Below, piece by piece: positions 33,977-46,210 of a stretch of 64,000 nt of DNA. Each line of letters starts with the position of its first letter. Position 1 is the first letter of the stretch. The stretch is from Gonatopus flavifemur (lineage: Eukaryota > Arthropoda > Insecta > Hymenoptera > Dryinidae). The stretch is from NCBI GenBank assembly GCA_018340375.1, contig JAFFJZ010000011.1:1550001-1614000 (forward strand), in the 5' to 3' direction. The translations under genes and the position numbers were made by a program. Under the pieces are notes generated by a model. The model saw only the letters and a list, made by a program, of their open reading frames with translations. It ran no database searches and was not told the origin of the DNA.

Positions 33977-35015
33977 CTTCACAAGAGATGAAACATAGGA
34001 ATACTAGTTCAGTAAAGAATGTTGTAATTTTGATTCTATTATTTTGCCTAATTACCAAATACTCACTCAATCAGCAAATTTTCTAGCAATCTCTATGTTT
34101 ACAATAACAAATTGCTAGGTCAACAAGCATTTGTCAAGGAAACAAACTTTTTGCTGTAGCAACACAAAAGTTTTGTTAATGCAGTTGTACTTCAATTGAA
34201 CTTTGTTGTACTGACGAAGGAAATTTTTGAAGATTGTTGTTTTAGAAACATTTGTTTTTTAAGTCAGTTAATTCTCAATAAATCCGTAACTTTCGCTTGT
34301 ATCTATTTTGTATGCTGCATACATGTTGTTTCTAGAATTCTTGAAAGCACGATAAATACCAATGCCAAATGGGAATAACCTTGGTTGGTACATGGAAAAG
34401 AAAAGAAGATGGTGAAAATATTGAAATCACTGAGAGTAAAATGAGTTCTTTCCACGATAAAAGAAAGATATGCACAACGTGATGGTGTACGAGGGTGCAA
34501 GAATATTTTTAGAACAAGGTCATTCTTGATTGCATCACCTGTACCATACCTGGTCAAAATCTTACCTCGGTAAATGACCTTAGCTACGGTTATAAGGAAA
34601 TTAGACATGAATCTTGAAAAAGATCACACAGCAACCGTCGAAGTTCCATGCTTGCACAAGTTTCAAGCATTCTAACAGTAGATTTTCAGTTTCTTTCTGG
34701 AATTTGAAGGACCCTGACTTTTATTTATCGATGTGCACCTTACGACTTCATTTCACATTCCACCTTGTGTTTCTTCTGTGGAGAACAGAGTTCAATCTCA
34801 TGGAAAGGAAGAAAAGGAGGAATTTCTTCTTTTGTGGACATGTTTCTATGAATTCGCAAACTACATTCATCCCAGTGAGATGACTGTTTTGATGATTATA
34901 ATATTTTATATGACTAATATGAGTGAATAAATATGAACAGATATAAGTAACGAACACTGAAGGTTTAACATAGAGCAATGAGCACTCGCTACATCAGAAT
35001 AGTTGGGATGATATG
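33977..35015. other. Non-coding, CAGCAAA-like motifs near 34.06-34.20 kb
   Basis: ATCAGCAAATTTTCTAGCAA and AACTTTTTGCTGTAGCAAC recall the interior of the 6951 and 15194 elements, without intact termini. On the minus strand a 43-nt frame from 34608 ends at a CGAG|GTAAG donor (34566); it is too short to support a call. Confidence 0.3.
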
Positions 35016-35267
35016 CACTGTGGAAAATGATTGTGGAATTTCTCCCAAAAAATGGTGGCAGCAAGGGTCCTCCATAGATGGGGAATTTTTTACCATAATT
35101 TGGTGGACATTTCCTTCAATTGAAGAGGGTTCAATAATCAAAAAACAAAATAATTCCTCAAAGTGTTGGAAAAATTCCTCATTTTTGATGAAAAAACAAA
35201 TTTTTACTATGATGGGATGAAATCCACCAGCAGTGTGAATAAAAACTCCCCACATTTTTGACAGTGT
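35016..35267 (-). mobile_element. MITE, GTGGAATTTTCC family, copy 3
   Basis: CACTGTGGAAAATGATTGTG at the left and ATTTTTGACAGTG at the right. The internal order of blocks matches 33721-33976. The left flank is TG rather than TA, so the target site has decayed. Frames at 34978-35220 (+) and 34989-35255 (-) run through it. Confidence 0.8.
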
Positions 35268-35283
35268 AGCTTATTACGAGAAT

Positions 35284-35291
<8 letters not shown>

Positions 35292-35349
<58 letters not shown>
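35292..35349. repeat. (GA)n microsatellite
   Basis: About 29 uninterrupted GA units, preceded and followed by GA-rich DNA. Such a run is likely to vary in length between individuals and may bind GAGA-type factors. It lies 25 bp from the end of the preceding MITE. Confidence 0.95.
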
Positions 35350-35355
<6 letters not shown>

Positions 35356-37067
35356 CTCTCTCCCAACTTGTTCGCTTTTCTCCCCGAAATGTGTGGATTA
35401 AAAAAGAGATATCTAACTCAGAAATATTGTTTTCTCCTCCGATCGGACGATACTATAGAAAATTGAGAAAGTGTGCATAAAGTAACATTGCCGGCTCAAA
35501 AGGCACTACCACCCGACGCGAGAATTTCACAGGCTCCCCATGTGTTGTGAGGACTAAAAAAGAGTCAGCAAATCATTAACCCATTGCTCTGTCGTTCCTA
35601 ATTGATCGATTATGATGAAGTTCATATCATGCTTCAATCGATCTTTCAACCAGAAAAGGACCTAGCGTAGCCATTTCATTTCCATCTCTTACTATTTTTC
35701 CTATAAAGAATTTTCCATTACAAACAGGGTTACTAGATAAAGACGGGAAAGTTCGATTATGGGATAATTCTTACATATCAAGTCATTCACATTCTAGTTT
35801 TCAAAAGAAGAGACCAAATACTGAAATGTCCCGTTTTTCACCTGGCAACCTTGATTACAAATTTCGCGAAAATTACGATTTCTTACTCTCAGACGTTCCG
35901 TTTTGCTGCAAAGCTGTCAATCGGAATGAGATCGTTTCAAAGAGGCGGGATTTTCGACAAACCGACGCGCGCTAACATGATGTAAAAAAGACAACAATTT
36001 TTTCATGTAATATCAAGTTCACTCAAGGTATGTACAAAGTTTTACATTAATCCATCGAGCTGATTTCCTTTTATCCATAAGACAAAAATCATCTGAAATT
36101 TCTACGTTTACACTGTTCGTACCCTTTCAAAAACGCATATTCCAATCAAAAAGATTTTCATTAATTCATGATTTCCCCAAAAGAACACAAACCTTCTAGG
36201 TTGAATTTAAGTTTATCGTTCATGGAATGTTCAATAGACCTTGAAATCTCCGATACATAAGAAGTTAATTTAATATAATCCTCCCGTTATAATGTTAAAA
36301 ATTTCAAAATTTATCTGAAATGAAGTAACAGAAACTGCTGATTGAGGTCAAATTAACCTTAAAAGACGAGTTCACATTCAGACGAATGATTCTGAACTTT
36401 AATGTTCCCTTTGGTCAAAAAAACACGCAAGTTGGATGGTACAAGGAGGTGATGATGTCGCGTCCCTAGCGGAGAAAGGAGAGAAGGAAAGAGATAAAAA
36501 CATTGGACATCAGCTAACATGATGCCTAGTTGAATCCGGGCTGCCGCGATGACACACAAAGATTATACCGTACATCATAAGATGGATGTATGTTATGTAT
36601 ATGCAGATATGCTCACGCATTCATGTACTCAACAATATACCTTTATGTTGAGTATCATAACCGGACAAAGTTGGGCGAAATATTCGAAAAAACACAAAAT
36701 ACTTGAAAAATGTATTTAGAACACCTAAATATATTCTATATTTCCAACAAGTTGATTAAAAATGTATACGTCCTTTATCAAAACTTCTTCTATCAACAGT
36801 GCGAACTATATCAAAGATAACAATATAGCAAATCAGATCCATTTGTAGTTAAAATACTTCCAAATATGTTAGATATGAAGTGCAAAATCCTTTCTCTCGA
36901 CATATGGACACAAGATTTGAAAACTCAAAGGGTTGGGATGAAATAGTTGGATTTGTAGTGAAGTTGTGCACATTGAGGTATGGAGCTTGAATCTGTAAGT
37001 ACGTTTCATTTTCAATTGTCTCCTAATTCATTCGGTACCTAAGCAGTCCACGGAAAAGTCAGTATAT
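35350..37067. other. Non-coding stretch
   Basis: Slightly GC-richer around 35500-35560 and 35940-35980. TGAATCTGTAAGTACG at 36993-37008 contains a donor-like GTAAGT, but the coding context is only a few codons. No genes or repeats assigned. Confidence 0.3.
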
Positions 37068-37272
37068 CAGATGTGCCATTTGAGCCCATTTACATTAAAA
37101 TGTTCGCGACAGAGACCTTACACAGCCAACATAGCGATTTGATATAGGTAACAATGATGTTTCGACCACATACTTTCATCAATTTGACATTGTTACATCA
37201 AATCGCTATGTTGACTGTGTAAGGTTCCTGTTGCGTACATTTTAATGTAAATGGATTTTGAATGGACCATCT
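37068..37272. mobile_element. Palindromic element, ACATTAAAATGTTCGC arms, copy 2
   Basis: TACATTAAAATGTTCGCGAC pairs with GTTGCGTACATTTTAATGTA. Pairing continues inward through CTTACACAG and ATAGCGATTTGAT and outward into CATTTGA-type flanks, about 95 bp per arm. The arms are better preserved than those of copy 1 (32431-32600). Confidence 0.75.
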
Positions 37273-37690
37273 GTGATGCTTACTTTTTTCATGTACTGCT
37301 TCAGTTTTCTGTGAAGTTGATTTGAATTTCATTGTTTTTCTTCGAATCATATGTTGTTCATTTTCATTCCATGGAGTCCATTCATCACCAAACACTTGTA
37401 CTGAGTTAAGTTGAAGATATACAAAGGAGGATCTCCAAATGAAACAATAAATTCGAACGTGTGCGAGAAAAAAGGGTGGGGAAAGAAAAAATGAAAAAAG
37501 CAGTAGCTGCAAATTAATAATTAGCGATTCATTAGCATGGTTAAAAGTTATTTACAGATTACCACTGATTACCACTTTCTTGACGTCGGAATTCATTCCT
37601 AAAGTCGGATTGTTCAACGCAACGATGCTCCTTGTTATAATCGTTCCATTCGAAGCACACTTGTCGAGTAAACGAGAGAATATCATAAAG

Positions 37691-37717
37691 GAAGAGAGAG
37701 AGAGAGAGAGAGAGAGG
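37691..37717. repeat. Short (GA)n microsatellite in a GA-rich patch
   Basis: About 13 GA units followed by GGCGGAGAGGGAAAGAGAAA. The surrounding 37560-37790 is GC-elevated, with TCGCTCGCGAGAAGCCTCG, and could be regulatory, but no exon is attached. The opposite frames at 37559-37801 are artefacts of the purine tract. Confidence 0.8.
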
Positions 37718-38329
37718 GCGGAGAGGGAAAGAGAAAACCGGGAAAAACGACTCGTTCGCTCGCGAGAAGCCTCGTAGTCTTTGCGTATGAATTTTTATCA
37801 TACTTCTCGTGCGTGAAATCCTGTGCCTCGTTACTACGGACGATGAAAATACATATAGGTGTACATTTACGTATAAGTGTTCGTACTGCCGTATAACGTC
37901 AGTGTACGTACCGTCTGATTAACATGAGAAGGCTGAAACACCTGTGTGTTGCTTGACTCTCTCGTATATAATTATTCAGTTTTCCTTCGGTACCTCGCGG
38001 CGCTTGCAATACCACTTGCGATAAATATCTCGATATGTTCGTTGGTACTGAAATGTCAATCGGTAACCGTTGAGATTTTATTTGCTTTCTTATGAGGTAC
38101 TTGAAGATAAAGAAACCAAGTCTGGATTTAAGTCGTCTCATATTTTTTGTTAATTTAAATATTTTCATTATTAAACTGGCACGAGGCGTTAGTTCATCGG
38201 TTGCACCGTATCCATTTTTGATACTTGATTACTCGAACTAAATCCTGTCCTGAACCTCATCAAAAATTACGTTAAGAACAGATAGAACTGGTATTTGAAT
38301 TCTATACCCTACAAATGATGATTATTTGC

Positions 38330-38404
38330 GTTCCAATGGGGCTCTGATGGCCCTTAAATGCCGGTGAAAAGCCATTGTTACTGGCCCTTTAAAACACCTG
38401 CGTC
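38330..38404 (-). repeat. GGGCCAGTAA repeat, copy 2
   Basis: GGCTCTGATGGCCCTTAAAT, GCCGGTGAAAAGCCATTG and TTACTGGCCCTTTAAAACAC form the reverse complement of the repeat at 10396-10470. The internal pair TTACTGGCC and GGGCCAGTAA suggests a small palindromic unit. Confidence 0.45.
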
Positions 38405-38586
38405 CTCTTTGCTAGGTACGGTTTTTAGGAAATCGTAGGAAAGCGTCAAGGTATAAATGTTGAAATTTGTGGAAACTTGCATGTGCTATCATGAAGAGCA
38501 GGAATTCAACTTAATTTTGAGACACGTGAAAGCACACAAATTTCATGCTACTGCGCTAGTTTATCAATTTTTCGGAAAGCAAAAAG

Positions 38587-38918
38587 TTGGGATACAGTGA
38601 GAAATTGCCGGGTAAAGTGGGAAACGCACTAAATTTGTTGGGAATAGATATGGATTGGAATTCAAATAACAATATTTGCTTATTTTGAGCTCATAACAAA
38701 CAAATATATATATATATTGTTTCGAACATTTTAAACTTTGTCTGTTCAAAACTGAAAAAATCGTTGATCTCCCAATCTGTTATTATAAGTTTCACATGAG
38801 CATATACCTAAATCCTAGTAAATTTCATATTTTATCCCTTTATCCATGATGAAACACAGAAAATACGTACTATATGCGCCCATTTCACCGGACAATTGAT
38901 TTCCCACATTGATTTCCC
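38587..38918. mobile_element. MITE with GTGRGAAATTGYCCGGT arms
   Basis: ACAGTGAGAAATTGCCGGGT, then AAAGTGGGAAACGCAC, faces GCGCCCATTTCACCGGACAA, then TTGATTTCCCAC. The interior is AT-rich and includes a short (TA)n. TTTCCCACATTGATTTCCC on the right is a duplicated end. Confidence 0.45.
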
Positions 38919-39340
38919 GAAGAACACCTAACACATATATATATGCATATCTTTGAAACCGTAATGAATTATTGCATTATCCTTTTGTATTTAGAAAGAT
39001 GAAGTCTAGCAGATCAATAATTAAGTACTCATCTTGAACATGACGTGAAGAATATTACAAAACATACTGAAAACAAAATTCCGAAAGAATTAAAAAAACT
39101 TCCTCCCCACTTCTTTTGCCTCACCCGACTCTCCCGTACAGGAATCCGTTCAGTACATATATAAGAGTTCTATCCATTTTGAACAGAATATTCATTTGAA
39201 ACTGAACTATATTCTAATAGAAATCATTTAAGACGTTTCTTTGGCGCGAGAGTAGGTTCAGAGGATGTTCAGAATAACGTGCTAGTCCCTGTTCTTTCGT
39301 ATCAATGGAATGTTTTGAATGATATCAATCAGGGTAAATT

Positions 39341-39683
39341 CACGCTGAAAAGTGCCTTTTTGCATGATAGCAGAGTTCACTATTTAATATAGCGATACGT
39401 GTTTTCATTAGAATGAGCTATTTATATTATATATATATATATATATATATATTAATATATATTAATATTACAAGGTGTAATGCTTCACATCACATAACGT
39501 AGCATTCTCGTGAATCACTATAAGGATTAGCGATTTCTGTAATTTCCATCACTGAAGTTGAATTTTATGTGCCTATAAACAAAAATGCAACGTGATATAA
39601 TTTACTATTTCACATATTGAGGGCAGCTGTGCTACGTATGACAACGAACTTTATTTTTTTTCGAAGATCTCTTTTCTCCGTGT
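39341..39683 (-). mobile_element. 58.6-kb repeat family, minus-strand copy
   Basis: From CACGCTGAAAAGTGCC to CTTTTCTCCGTGT this matches, reversed, the element at 58596-59153. Shared blocks include GCAGAGTTCACTATTTAATA, TGAATCACTATAAGGATTAG and GCTACGTATGACAACGAAC. A (TA)n microsatellite (39427-39468) has grown inside it. Confidence 0.7.
39427..39468. repeat. (TA)n microsatellite
   Basis: About 20 TA dinucleotides with a few AAT interruptions, within the minus-strand repeat copy. Confidence 0.85.
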
Positions 39684-39959
39684 TTGTGGAATTGTTTTAC
39701 GTTCAAACGATATGGGAAATCAAATCGTGATTGGGAAATAGTGCCCTATATTAATTGAATGTGAAGAAGTGTTTCGAATGTTGAATGCGACATGATCTTA
39801 TGTATCAGTTTCACTTAACACAATGTACATCCGTAATAAATAATAAAAAAAGTAAAAATAAAAAAAAAAGATCCATTGGATCTGGTTAGGAGTAAAGTTT
39901 TTGGTGGAATTCTTACCGTATTACGGGGAGACCTCACGAGTGATTACAGGTTGTCCGGT

Positions 39960-40890
39960 TCAAAAATTTTCTGTTGCTTCTTCGGTAGAGTGAAGCTTTG
40001 TGATCGCTCCGAGGGATCGAATTTTTGTTTTTGCTCCAAAACGGAAATTCCTTAGACCAAAAGTTTTTTCTCAACTTTAGGGGAAAAATCTTGGTTTTGT
40101 ATCTGTATGTTTGTCTGTTATCATTTCTATCGGTCTGTCAACAAATTGCAAACGCGAATATCTCATATTCTATTTATCCGATCGTAATCAAATTTATGCC
40201 ACAGTCATAGATCGAGGGAATGGTGATCCCATATGAGTTTCAGTTGAATTGGTCCAGAGCAATTGGATGGGAAAGGATGAATGTGATAAAAAATGCGATT
40301 CCTGCGAACACGCGTATTTCATCTTCTGCTTTCATGAAACTTAGTGATCCCATGTAAGTTTGTATTGAATAAATAGAGAGAAGAAAATGTTACTTGGGGA
40401 CTTGATATTTTTAGAAATTTTCTGAGAACATGCTTTCGTTATATTTTAATGATCCGAAAATCATGTCACTTCGCTCAAATGTGACTACTAAAGAGATGAA
40501 TGTTTCATATGAATATGAGGTGAATCGGTTCGGTGGATCAGAAGTGAGCTGGATCGATGTGGCGATCTTTTTTGATTTTTTTCGTAGGTCCATTTAGCAA
40601 ATGCGCATATCCCATATTCCATTTATTCGATCCTAATGAAATTCATACCAGATCTCAACGATGGGTCTGGGTCTGTCATGGTCCTCTATGAGTTTTAGTC
40701 GGATCGGTTGAAAAGTGATGAAAATTTTGTTTTTTCAAAATCAATGATTCGAATGATTTTCTGAGGTCCTTGTTTTGTTATGTCCCAATCGAATCGTCAT
40801 GTAATTCCATGCACATGTGATTAACGAAGTGGTGAGTGTCTAATCATGAATATCATGATGGTCTTATATGAGTTTTAGGTGCATTGACTG
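39960..40890. repeat. Degenerate tandem-like region (GATCCCATATGAGTTTCAG motif)
   Basis: Blocks recur in the same order at increasing divergence. AAATTGCAAACGCGAATATC then TCATATTCTATTTATCCGAT (near 40144-40182) reappears as AGCAAATGCGCATATCCC then ATATTCCATTTATTCGATCC (near 40597-40635). GATCCCATATGAGTTTCAG (40226) echoes in CTCTATGAGTTTTAG (40683) and CTTATATGAGTTTTAGG (40863). Period near 430-450 bp. No coding frame persists. Similar CAAACGCGAATATCTC-type repeats preceded by GTCTGT runs are common in arthropod non-coding DNA. Confidence 0.5.
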
Positions 40891-41219
40891 AGAGATGTGT
40901 CGAAGGTGAGAAATAATTCTTGAGTTCAACACAAACGAAGGAGCCATGTGCTCATTAGCCGACTTTTGGTTTTATTGCCTATTCTGTTCAACCTGATTTC
41001 TTGAGTGATTGATTCCGTTTGAATTCCCGAAGATCGAACTGGTGACATTAGTTCACTGGAGCGCGGGATTTCAAATCCCCAGCTTACACATGAAAAAATG
41101 CAACATAATTCGGGATTTATGTTTTCAAATTGTGTCATATTTCTTCAGGACTGTGGCTATGAAAAAAAATGGTCGCTTACGTAATTTCTCCTCAAAATTT
41201 CAGTACTTTTGAATTATTT

Positions 41220-41571
41220 ACACAGAGATCAACAATCACGTCAATATCCGTGCTTCGAAATCTCGAATCCCGTGCTTTTTAAGCATACATCTTGAGACTC
41301 GAAAATTTCAGAGTGGGCGTGGCTGGAAGCCTCAAGGTCTCGAGACTTATGCTCGAAAAGCCCCGGAACTGAGATATTTGTTCACGAGTCCTTCCGTGAT
41401 TTAGTATCACAGAGTTACGACTCCTAAAATGACCAAGTTGAAAAATAAAATCTCTAATTCAGCTGAAATTAAAAAAAAAAACGAATCGGTGATTTCGTTT
41501 CACGTTAGTCGCGACATAAAAAATTACGGGAAGATCCGATGATTTAATACTTCGCGAGTTTTCTCCGTGTA
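41220..41571. mobile_element. Probable CACGGAGAAAA-family element with CTCGAGA-type interior
   Basis: ACACAGAGATCAACAATCAC at the left and GCGAGTTTTCTCCGTGT at the right are family-type termini, though pairing is weak. The middle has repeated TCGAGACT, ACTCGAAA and GTCTCGAGAC motifs. Confidence 0.45.
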
Positions 41572-41917
41572 CTATCTAAATTTGAATCAGTGGCATCTCA
41601 ATCTATCAGTTTACAATCTGACCTAATATAGCGTTTTATGGTTAATCTGTTGTCTTTGCACATTATATAATATAATAATAGTTACCTGATGATCACGTTA
41701 ATCGAATAGATGATGAATAATATCTTATTTTCAGGAAATAAATTCATCTGTGGATCCCCGAGCCTAGAATTTTGCATTGAGAAGTTCGAACCATATTCAT
41801 TCGAATCCACCTTTTTGGCTGCTTCTGCTGTCCTCGTCAAGGAATCTGAATATGCGAAGAAAATGGTTTGTAAACAACATTATCAGGCAAGGGACGAAAC
41901 TGTTCTGCATGGACAGG

Positions 41918-42215
41918 AAAACGACCTGATTGGAATATTCATAGTTGCAATAACTTGAAATCTGGTTCTATTCACCAGGGAATATGATTGTGACGTCTAG
42001 AAAACGTGGTTGAAGCCAAGATTAATGAGACTTCTCAGGTTAGAAAAACTAAATTTTCTTCTTGGCCGAATAACCAGAATATGTAGTTGATTTTGGCTCG
42101 AGCTACAGAGATTGAATTCCACCATTTTTCTGTACGTCACAATCACATTCCCTGGTGGATTGAATCAGATTTCAAGTTATTGCAGCCACAAATGTTCTAA
42201 CCTGGTCGTTTTTTT
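41918..42215. mobile_element. Inverted repeat with about 85-bp arms
   Basis: TTGCAATAACTTGAAATCTG (41945) pairs with the reverse complement of CAGATTTCAAGTTATTGCAG. Arms extend through CACCAGGGAATATGATTGTG and outward through ACGACCTG. A fragment of the same family lies at 6785-6950. The 82-codon frame at 41710-41958 ends inside it. Confidence 0.7.
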
Positions 42216-42582
42216 GTCACTGTATACAAGAAAAAAATAACAATACTTACATAAAAAACATTCAATTGATCGTTTTTCTTCTTATAGAGCGATTTTGTCT
42301 TCTACCTCAGAATATTGTTTACGAACCATTTCCTTTTTATATGTAGATTCTCTTAAAAAGACTACATAGACATTCAAAACGTTGGATTTTGAATAATTAT
42401 GTTTTGAACTGTCCAACTAAATTTCGTCCTCAAACGTTCAACGATGCATTCCTTTCTCATGGTTTTTTGGAACCGAGCAAATTACTCTATCTGTCATGAA
42501 CACCCTGTTTTTATCCATCATTCATCATATCGATGTACCAGATCATATTGGTATAATAAATTATCAATTGATTATTAATACA

Positions 42583-42852
42583 TACAGTACACTCTCGCAA
42601 ATAAGTTTCTTCTTCTCTTTCTCCACACTGCAAACTGAAGTGTGTTGAAATGGACTACAAGAACACGGATAATGTGTGTAAACACGGATAAACAGTGCTA
42701 TTATACACGGTTTATCCGTGTTAAACGCACGTTATCCGTGTTCTCATAGTCAATTTTAACACACTTCAGTTTGCAATGCAATGCAAGGCGAAAACCGCTC
42801 GAGTAAGAAGGAGGGTGAGCGGCCCATTTGCGAAAGTGTGCGTTATATATAC
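42583..42852. mobile_element. ACACTCTCGCAAAT MITE, copy 2, with a nested hairpin
   Basis: TACAGTACACTCTCGCAAAT on the left and CCATTTGCGAAAGTGTGCG on the right match 7387-7487. Inside lies a second inverted repeat (42624-42778): CACTGCAAACTGAAGTGTGT paired with AACACACTTCAGTTTGCAAT, enclosing AACACGGATAA units. The short copy at 7.4 kb lacks this inner hairpin, so the hairpin was probably inserted. Confidence 0.65.
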
Positions 42853-45205
42853 AGATTATTTTTCAAGTTATTCTACATTAGGTCGAATTTCAAGTTGATG
42901 TATGTCAACTACCCCAGCAACGTCATCCATGGAACTGTCTAGGGCCTCGCGAGAATCTAGCCAAGGGCTAGAAAGAGTCTAGTGGCTAGCCAGGAACTTG
43001 TAAGGACCTAGCAAGTGCTGATCTAACGCTTGCTCGGGTATCAATGTAATGGTTTTCACAGGGCATAGCACCTAGAAACGGGAACATTGAAATATATGCA
43101 TAGAATGCATTTCGGACGTTCGCTGAATTTTCATAGTATATATTATGGTATCACTTGGGTTGCTTCAAGACTTCCTCTTCATTTTCCTATGATAACTCGC
43201 TTGATGTAAGAATTATTGTAGGGAATCGCCGTTCATAAAAATCATTACATCTATCACGAAACAAACGGCGAAAAGTTTGCAGCATGATTTTTATGTATTA
43301 ATTTATAACAATAAATGTTTTTGAACGAGTCACTATTTTCTTGAATGTCCACTAGAATTGTATAATTTATACACTTACACACACATAAATATTTCCTTCT
43401 GACAAAAATAAACAAAACATTCTCGTCCTGTAGACCAGAAAGATTCGCTATTTATAAGAAAATATGACTCGAATCAAGGAGATTTTCCTTGACGACTGGA
43501 CAAGAATATCCTTTTATTCGTGTCAAAACAAAACATTTGGGATTACATAAACTAATGCTGATTCAAGGGTCATGGAGTTCTTGAAGAAACGAGCGGAATT
43601 TTGCTACATACTCTCTAAATAACTAAACAATCAACACAAATCCAAAATCTGCAGTGGTAAAGTTGATTTCTAAAATTGAACGTTGAATATGAAACTGAAA
43701 CCGCAAATAATTCCTCAAAATCATGCAAACGATTATAACTTGGTTTCGTATGTTTAGGAATGTGTTTTGGACCTTTGGATTTATATTCAGGGCGTAATCC
43801 TGGCAGTGCATTCTACTGCATATTTGAGATTTGTTATCATTGCTTAGTTGTTTAAAAACTGATGAGCAAAATTTTTTCCGTCTTCACGTGTTCTATGACT
43901 CTTAAATTCAAACTCTGAATTCGTTTTTGAACCCCCTCATCCAGGAACAAATTTGAATACACTCTTTATCACAGGAAGAAGAATTTCATCAATCTTTATG
44001 CCAAAATTGTTTGCTCATTATTACAATATTTTCTATGATGCATCTCCTACAATTAGTCGAACATGGACTATGAAACGTTTGAGTGAAACTAGACGATGAA
44101 TTCAGATTGTTGTTCACGGTGAACTTTCAAGTTAAAAGATAAAGAACATAAGAATTCCAGTCACGCGAGCTTCCTTCAAACTGTTAATTGAAACGGTACA
44201 ACTCTTATCATTTCCATTAACATTATATTGGAAAAAAATTCAGCTCAACACAACATATCACTGTATTTGAACTCTACAAGTTGATAATTGATAATTTTAG
44301 ATCGTACAAATTTCAGATTTATGAATTTATCATCTGGATTATTTATGTAATTAAAAAAGCAATGCATCATGATTTTATTGTATTTATATCCAAGAAATGT
44401 GATGAATGATAATTAAAGATTATGACATGAAAGAATTATACTGTTAAATCTAGATAGACGCAAGTCCTATAGTTCAGTGCACACAGGCAGAGACTGGAAC
44501 GTTTCCTATATACTTGGCAGGTGTTCCTGTTTATGGGAATCCCGGATGGCTCATATGAAAAGGGGATCTTCAAGAAAGAACGGTTAGAGTTCGCTTAACC
44601 TGGTTCTGATTATAGTACTTCTGTATTATGCGTTGTGTTGATATGTTCTGCGTATGAAGGAGAAATTTCGTTCCGAAATGTTTTGAATTGATAATGCTCT
44701 GCTGAGAGAAAAAATTTCAGCGAACACGAGACAATTGAAAATTCATTGATTCAAGTGATAATTTAATTTATTGGAATAAATTTCATTCGCCACGACTGAA
44801 GCTTTTATTTGAATCAAAACAACTTTTTTATACTTCAAACAACCAGACTTTTATCGAATCTGGTTAAAATTTGGCTAAGACAATCAAATTTGAGTTACCA
44901 CGGCTACGTATCTTTCTTTTAGGGTGCAATTGACCATGTCTGCATTCGAAAGTTTTTCTAGTGTCAAATATGAATGAGAAATCTTTTCATAATTAAATTT
45001 ATGAACAATAGGAAAAAATCTACACTCAGAGTAAAAAAAATGAAATGAAGATTGCACATTTTTTCTGTGCTTTGAAATCCCATCAGGTATATTTTAAATA
45101 CTTTTGAAACGCTTTCTGTCATCCTCATAAATATAACTTCAAAATTGTTGTGGGTTGTATTTCTATAACCTAGATAATATGGGGCCTTGTCAGACTTGTC
45201 ATTCG
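42853..45205. other. Non-coding; CTAGC-rich patch and plain AT-rich DNA
   Basis: 42950-43030 repeats CTAGCCA, GGCTAG and ACCTAGCAAG, a small degenerate cluster. ACCAGACTTTTATCGAATC near 44844 recalls the 6.8 and 41.9 kb elements. ACACTCAGAGTAAAAAAAAT near 45023 resembles a MITE terminus. No genes recognised. Confidence 0.3.
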
Positions 45206-45368
45206 ATTGCTCTTGGCTTTTTATTGACAACCTTGTCAGCGTGAGGTTGCTATAACTACTATAAGGGTTTTTTAAGCTTACATCTTTGTCTTATGTCAAC
45301 TAGTAACGCGTCAAACTTGTTATAAGTTCGCTGGGCAGCGTTGCAACAAGGTTGAATTGCTATCTGGG
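45206..45368 (+). repeat. TTATTGACAACCTT repeat, copy 2
   Basis: Aligns with 14776-14944 from CTCTTGGCTTTTTATTGACA to TTGAATTGCTATCTGGG. Divergence is moderate, with mostly base changes and a few short gaps. Confidence 0.65.
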
Positions 45369-45779
45369 AATTGCCCTTTGATATAGTACGGTACGAAATT
45401 TCTCACAAAATCTCCTGGAAGGCTCCATTACTTTTAGTTATAAAGATGACATAGGGAAAAAATTTGTTCATGAAAATATAAGCACCTATGACAAACAGAG
45501 AATCATATTCCTTCATTTAGCTGTCAGCAATAAATCGAAATATACATCTATCTGAGAAGGGCAAAAAAACCGTTGATCTTGCATATTCGCGAAGCAAGAA
45601 TAACATGCGAGAACACACATAAAAATGTATATATGAATACTTACCGGCACACACCTATACGATGTAACTCTTGGAAGTAAGAGGGATCTCCCTTTGATTC
45701 GCGTCACTCGAATTCACGTATCCCTTATTTCGTTCGAGTACCTTAATTAAGCGTTTAAGAGATGAAACTGGTTCTGTGA

Positions 45780-45896
45780 TCTCTTCTTCTTGTTCTTGTT
45801 TTCCCTCTTCCTCTGCTTCTACTTCTACTTCTGTTTCTTCTTCTTCTTCTTCTTTTTCTTCTTATTCTTCTCCTTCTTCTTCTTCTTCTCTTTTTC
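45780..45896. repeat. (CTT)n trinucleotide microsatellite
   Basis: About 115 bp of CTTCTTCTT and variants (CTTCTTGTT, CTACTTCTA, CTTTTTCTT). The two opposite frames here (45790-46041 +, 45825-46019 -) are simple-sequence artefacts encoding runs of Phe/Leu/Ser or Lys/Glu. Confidence 0.9.
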
Positions 45897-46210
45897 ACTA
45901 TATCTCTGCTTTCTCTTTTTGTTACCTTTGATTATTCTTTCGTATACACTCAACCGGCACCCAGCTGTTATGCGTGTAATGGATATTACCTCTTCACCCG
46001 ACTTCCTTAGGAACCGCAATTGTCTTTCTAAACTTAATTAGATGTTCTTTCAGTCTGCTTTTAGAATGGGTATGCCAGTTTGAATATTTACTAACTGTTA
46101 CGATAAAGAGCGTTTTGATATTTTTTTTTCATTGGGACGGGGAAAATGTTACATTATAAATTAATATATGTGCTAATAATTGCAATAGTAGATTGTGCTA
46201 TTCGTGACGA

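Noticed and set aside
34566..34608. Minus-strand 14-codon exon ending at CGAG|GTAAG
   Set aside because: Same reasoning: short, AT-rich, no upstream regulatory pocket.
41030..41075. tRNA-like GGATTTCAAATCCCC motif
   Set aside because: Only a local palindrome; no A box at suitable spacing and no cloverleaf.
45790..46041. Two overlapping ORFs of 83 and 64 codons
   Set aside because: Products of a (CTT)n microsatellite: homopolymer-like Phe/Leu on one strand and Lys/Glu on the other.
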